In this document: one piece after another, positions 63,046-64,000 of the stretch | Numbering within the stretch: the first letter of the stretch is position 1 | How the letters are laid out: the number at the start of each line of letters is the position of its first letter | NCBI RefSeq assembly: GCF_001657485.1 | Contig: NZ_LXFU01000025.1 | Location: 1 to 64,000 of the forward strand | DNA from: Rhizobium sp. WYCCWR10014 | GTDB taxonomy: Bacteria > Pseudomonadota > Alphaproteobacteria > Rhizobiales > Rhizobiaceae | Length of the DNA stretch: 64,000 nt | Direction: 5' to 3' | The notes under the pieces: generated by a model | Told to the model about the DNA's origin: nothing | What the model saw: the letters and a program-made list of their open reading frames with translations, nothing else | The model's database searches: none | Position numbers and translations under genes: made by a program

Positions 63046-64000
63046 TCAGACGCGCATCGGCATCAGCACGTAGAGCGCGTCGTCGCCCGCCGTGTCGCGG
63101 ATCAGCGTCGGCGAGCCGGCATCGGCAAGCAGGAAGATCGCTTCCTCGCCGGAAAGCTGGGCGGTGATGTCGAGCAGGTATTTGGCGTTGAAGCCGATTT
63201 CCATCGCATCCGTGTCGTAGCCGACGGCGACTTCTTCCGTCGCGCTGCCGGAATCGGGATTGTTGACGGTCAGCATCAGCTGCCCTTCGGAAAGCGCCAG
63301 CTTGACGGCACGGCCACGCTCGGACGAGATGGTCGAGACACGGTCGACGGCCTGTGCGAAGCTCGTGCAGTCGACGCGCATTTCCTTGTCGTTGCCTGTC
63401 GGGATGACGCGCTGATAATCCGGGAAGGTGCCGTCGATCAGTTTCGAGGTCATGACGATCGAGCCGATCGTCAGCCGGATCTTGGCGTCGGAGACCTCGA
63501 CGGTCACCGTCGTTTCGGGATTGTCGACCAGCTTCTGCAACTCGCCGACCGTCTTGCGCGGAATGATGATGCCTGGCATGCCCTCGGAGCCGGAGGGCGC
63601 ATCGACATCGGCGCGCGCCAGCCGGTGACCGTCGGTCGCAACCGCTCTGAGTTTCAGCTCGCCATTGCTCTCGATCGTGTGGAAGAAGATGCCGTTGAGA
63701 TAATAACGCGTCTCTTCCGTCGAAATCGCGAACTGGGTGCGGTCGATCAGCATTTTCAGATCGGTCGCCTTCAGCTTGAAGGAATGCGTGAAGGTGCCGG
63801 CTGTGAGATCAGGGAAGTCCGATTCCGGCAGGCACTGCAGCGAGAATTTCGAGCGGCCGGACTGCACGGTCATCGCGCCGCCATCGGGGCTGGTGGCAAG
63901 CAGCACTTCCGAGCCGTCGGAAAGCTTGCGCACGATATCGTAGAGAAGATGCGCGGGAACCGTAGTGGCGCCGGGCTGCTCGACGCTAGCAGGTGTCGCC
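63046..64000 (-). CDS. dnaN: DNA polymerase III beta sliding clamp, C-terminal part (partial)
   Basis: About 318 codons of the beta clamp are present; the start lies beyond the right edge, so the N-terminal 55 or so residues are missing. Visible: LLYDIVRKLSDGSEV at the edge, ETRYYLNGIFFHT, the second domain VDCTSFAQAVDRVSTISSE, and the C-terminal GSPTLIRDTAGDDALYVLMPMRV. The clamp holds polymerase III on DNA; the C-terminal pocket binds partner proteins. Confidence 0.95.
   Translation of the reverse strand, partial: ATPASVEQPGATTVPAHLLYDIVRKLSDGSEVLLATSPDGGAMTVQSGRSKFSLQCLPESDFPDLTAGTFTHSFKLKATDLKMLIDRTQFAISTEETRYYLNGIFFHTIESNGELKLRAVATDGHRLARADVDAPSGSEGMPGIIIPRKTVGELQKLVDNPETTVTVEVSDAKIRLTIGSIVMTSKLIDGTFPDYQRVIPTGNDKEMRVDCTSFAQAVDRVSTISSERGRAVKLALSEGQLMLTVNNPDSGSATEEVAVGYDTDAMEIGFNAKYLLDITAQLSGEEAIFLLADAGSPTLIRDTAGDDALYVLMPMRV

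Overview
The window is a chromosomal segment of an alphaproteobacterium, almost certainly a Rhizobium of the etli/leguminosarum group. The grounds are GC-rich coding with GGAG-type ribosome binding sites, an ATT-initiated infC, a PmtA-type phospholipid N-methyltransferase, an Irr-type iron control element, an Atu4866-family protein, and rhizobial intergenic palindromes. No rRNA, tRNA, prophage, insertion sequence or CRISPR array was found. This assignment comes from reading the sequence, not from a database search.

Layout. 0-5 kb: EamA exporter, truncated hemoglobin and the membrane ferritin/VIT1 iron exporter mbfA with a perfect palindromic iron box, a tandem mosaic repeat, a LapG-type cysteine peptidase and an alpha/beta hydrolase. 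4.8-10.1 kb: translation block infC-rpmI-rplT-pheS-pheT. 10-20 kb: aldo/keto reductases, LysR, a DUF892 protein, an M15-like peptidase, a frameshifted GNAT, and a GT2/GtrA pair divergent from a GT-C-like membrane protein. 20-30 kb: xseA, a quinone reductase-like flavoprotein, a GIY-YIG gene set among six palindromes, an M29 aminopeptidase, GST/MarR, ybaK, an ArsC-like protein, a desuccinylase-like protein, a frameshifted 2'-5' RNA ligase and ogt. 30-42.5 kb: an accessory-looking stretch of SDR/NmrA oxidoreductases, each near a LysR, MarR or AraC regulator; the AraC gene appears frameshifted at a T tract. 42.6-53.3 kb: guaA, a nucleosidase/thioesterase pair, DUF2252, a four-gene iron operon (imelysin, di-heme DUF1111, imelysin, Tat-exported DUF1513) and rsmB. 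53.4-64 kb: rlpA, an SDR/queG/GST operon, uppP, an NDUFA9-like protein, DUF1330, pyrF, a degenerate histidine phosphatase, pmtA, DUF72 and the 3' part of dnaN.

Themes. Iron control appears twice: a perfect iron box before mbfA (export/storage) and a degenerate match before the imelysin operon (uptake). Regulator-target divergent pairs are frequent. Three genes (GNAT, 2'-5' RNA ligase, AraC) each need a single shift of frame to be complete, which points either to real decay or to base errors in the assembly. Several small repeat families occupy the 3' ends of genes.
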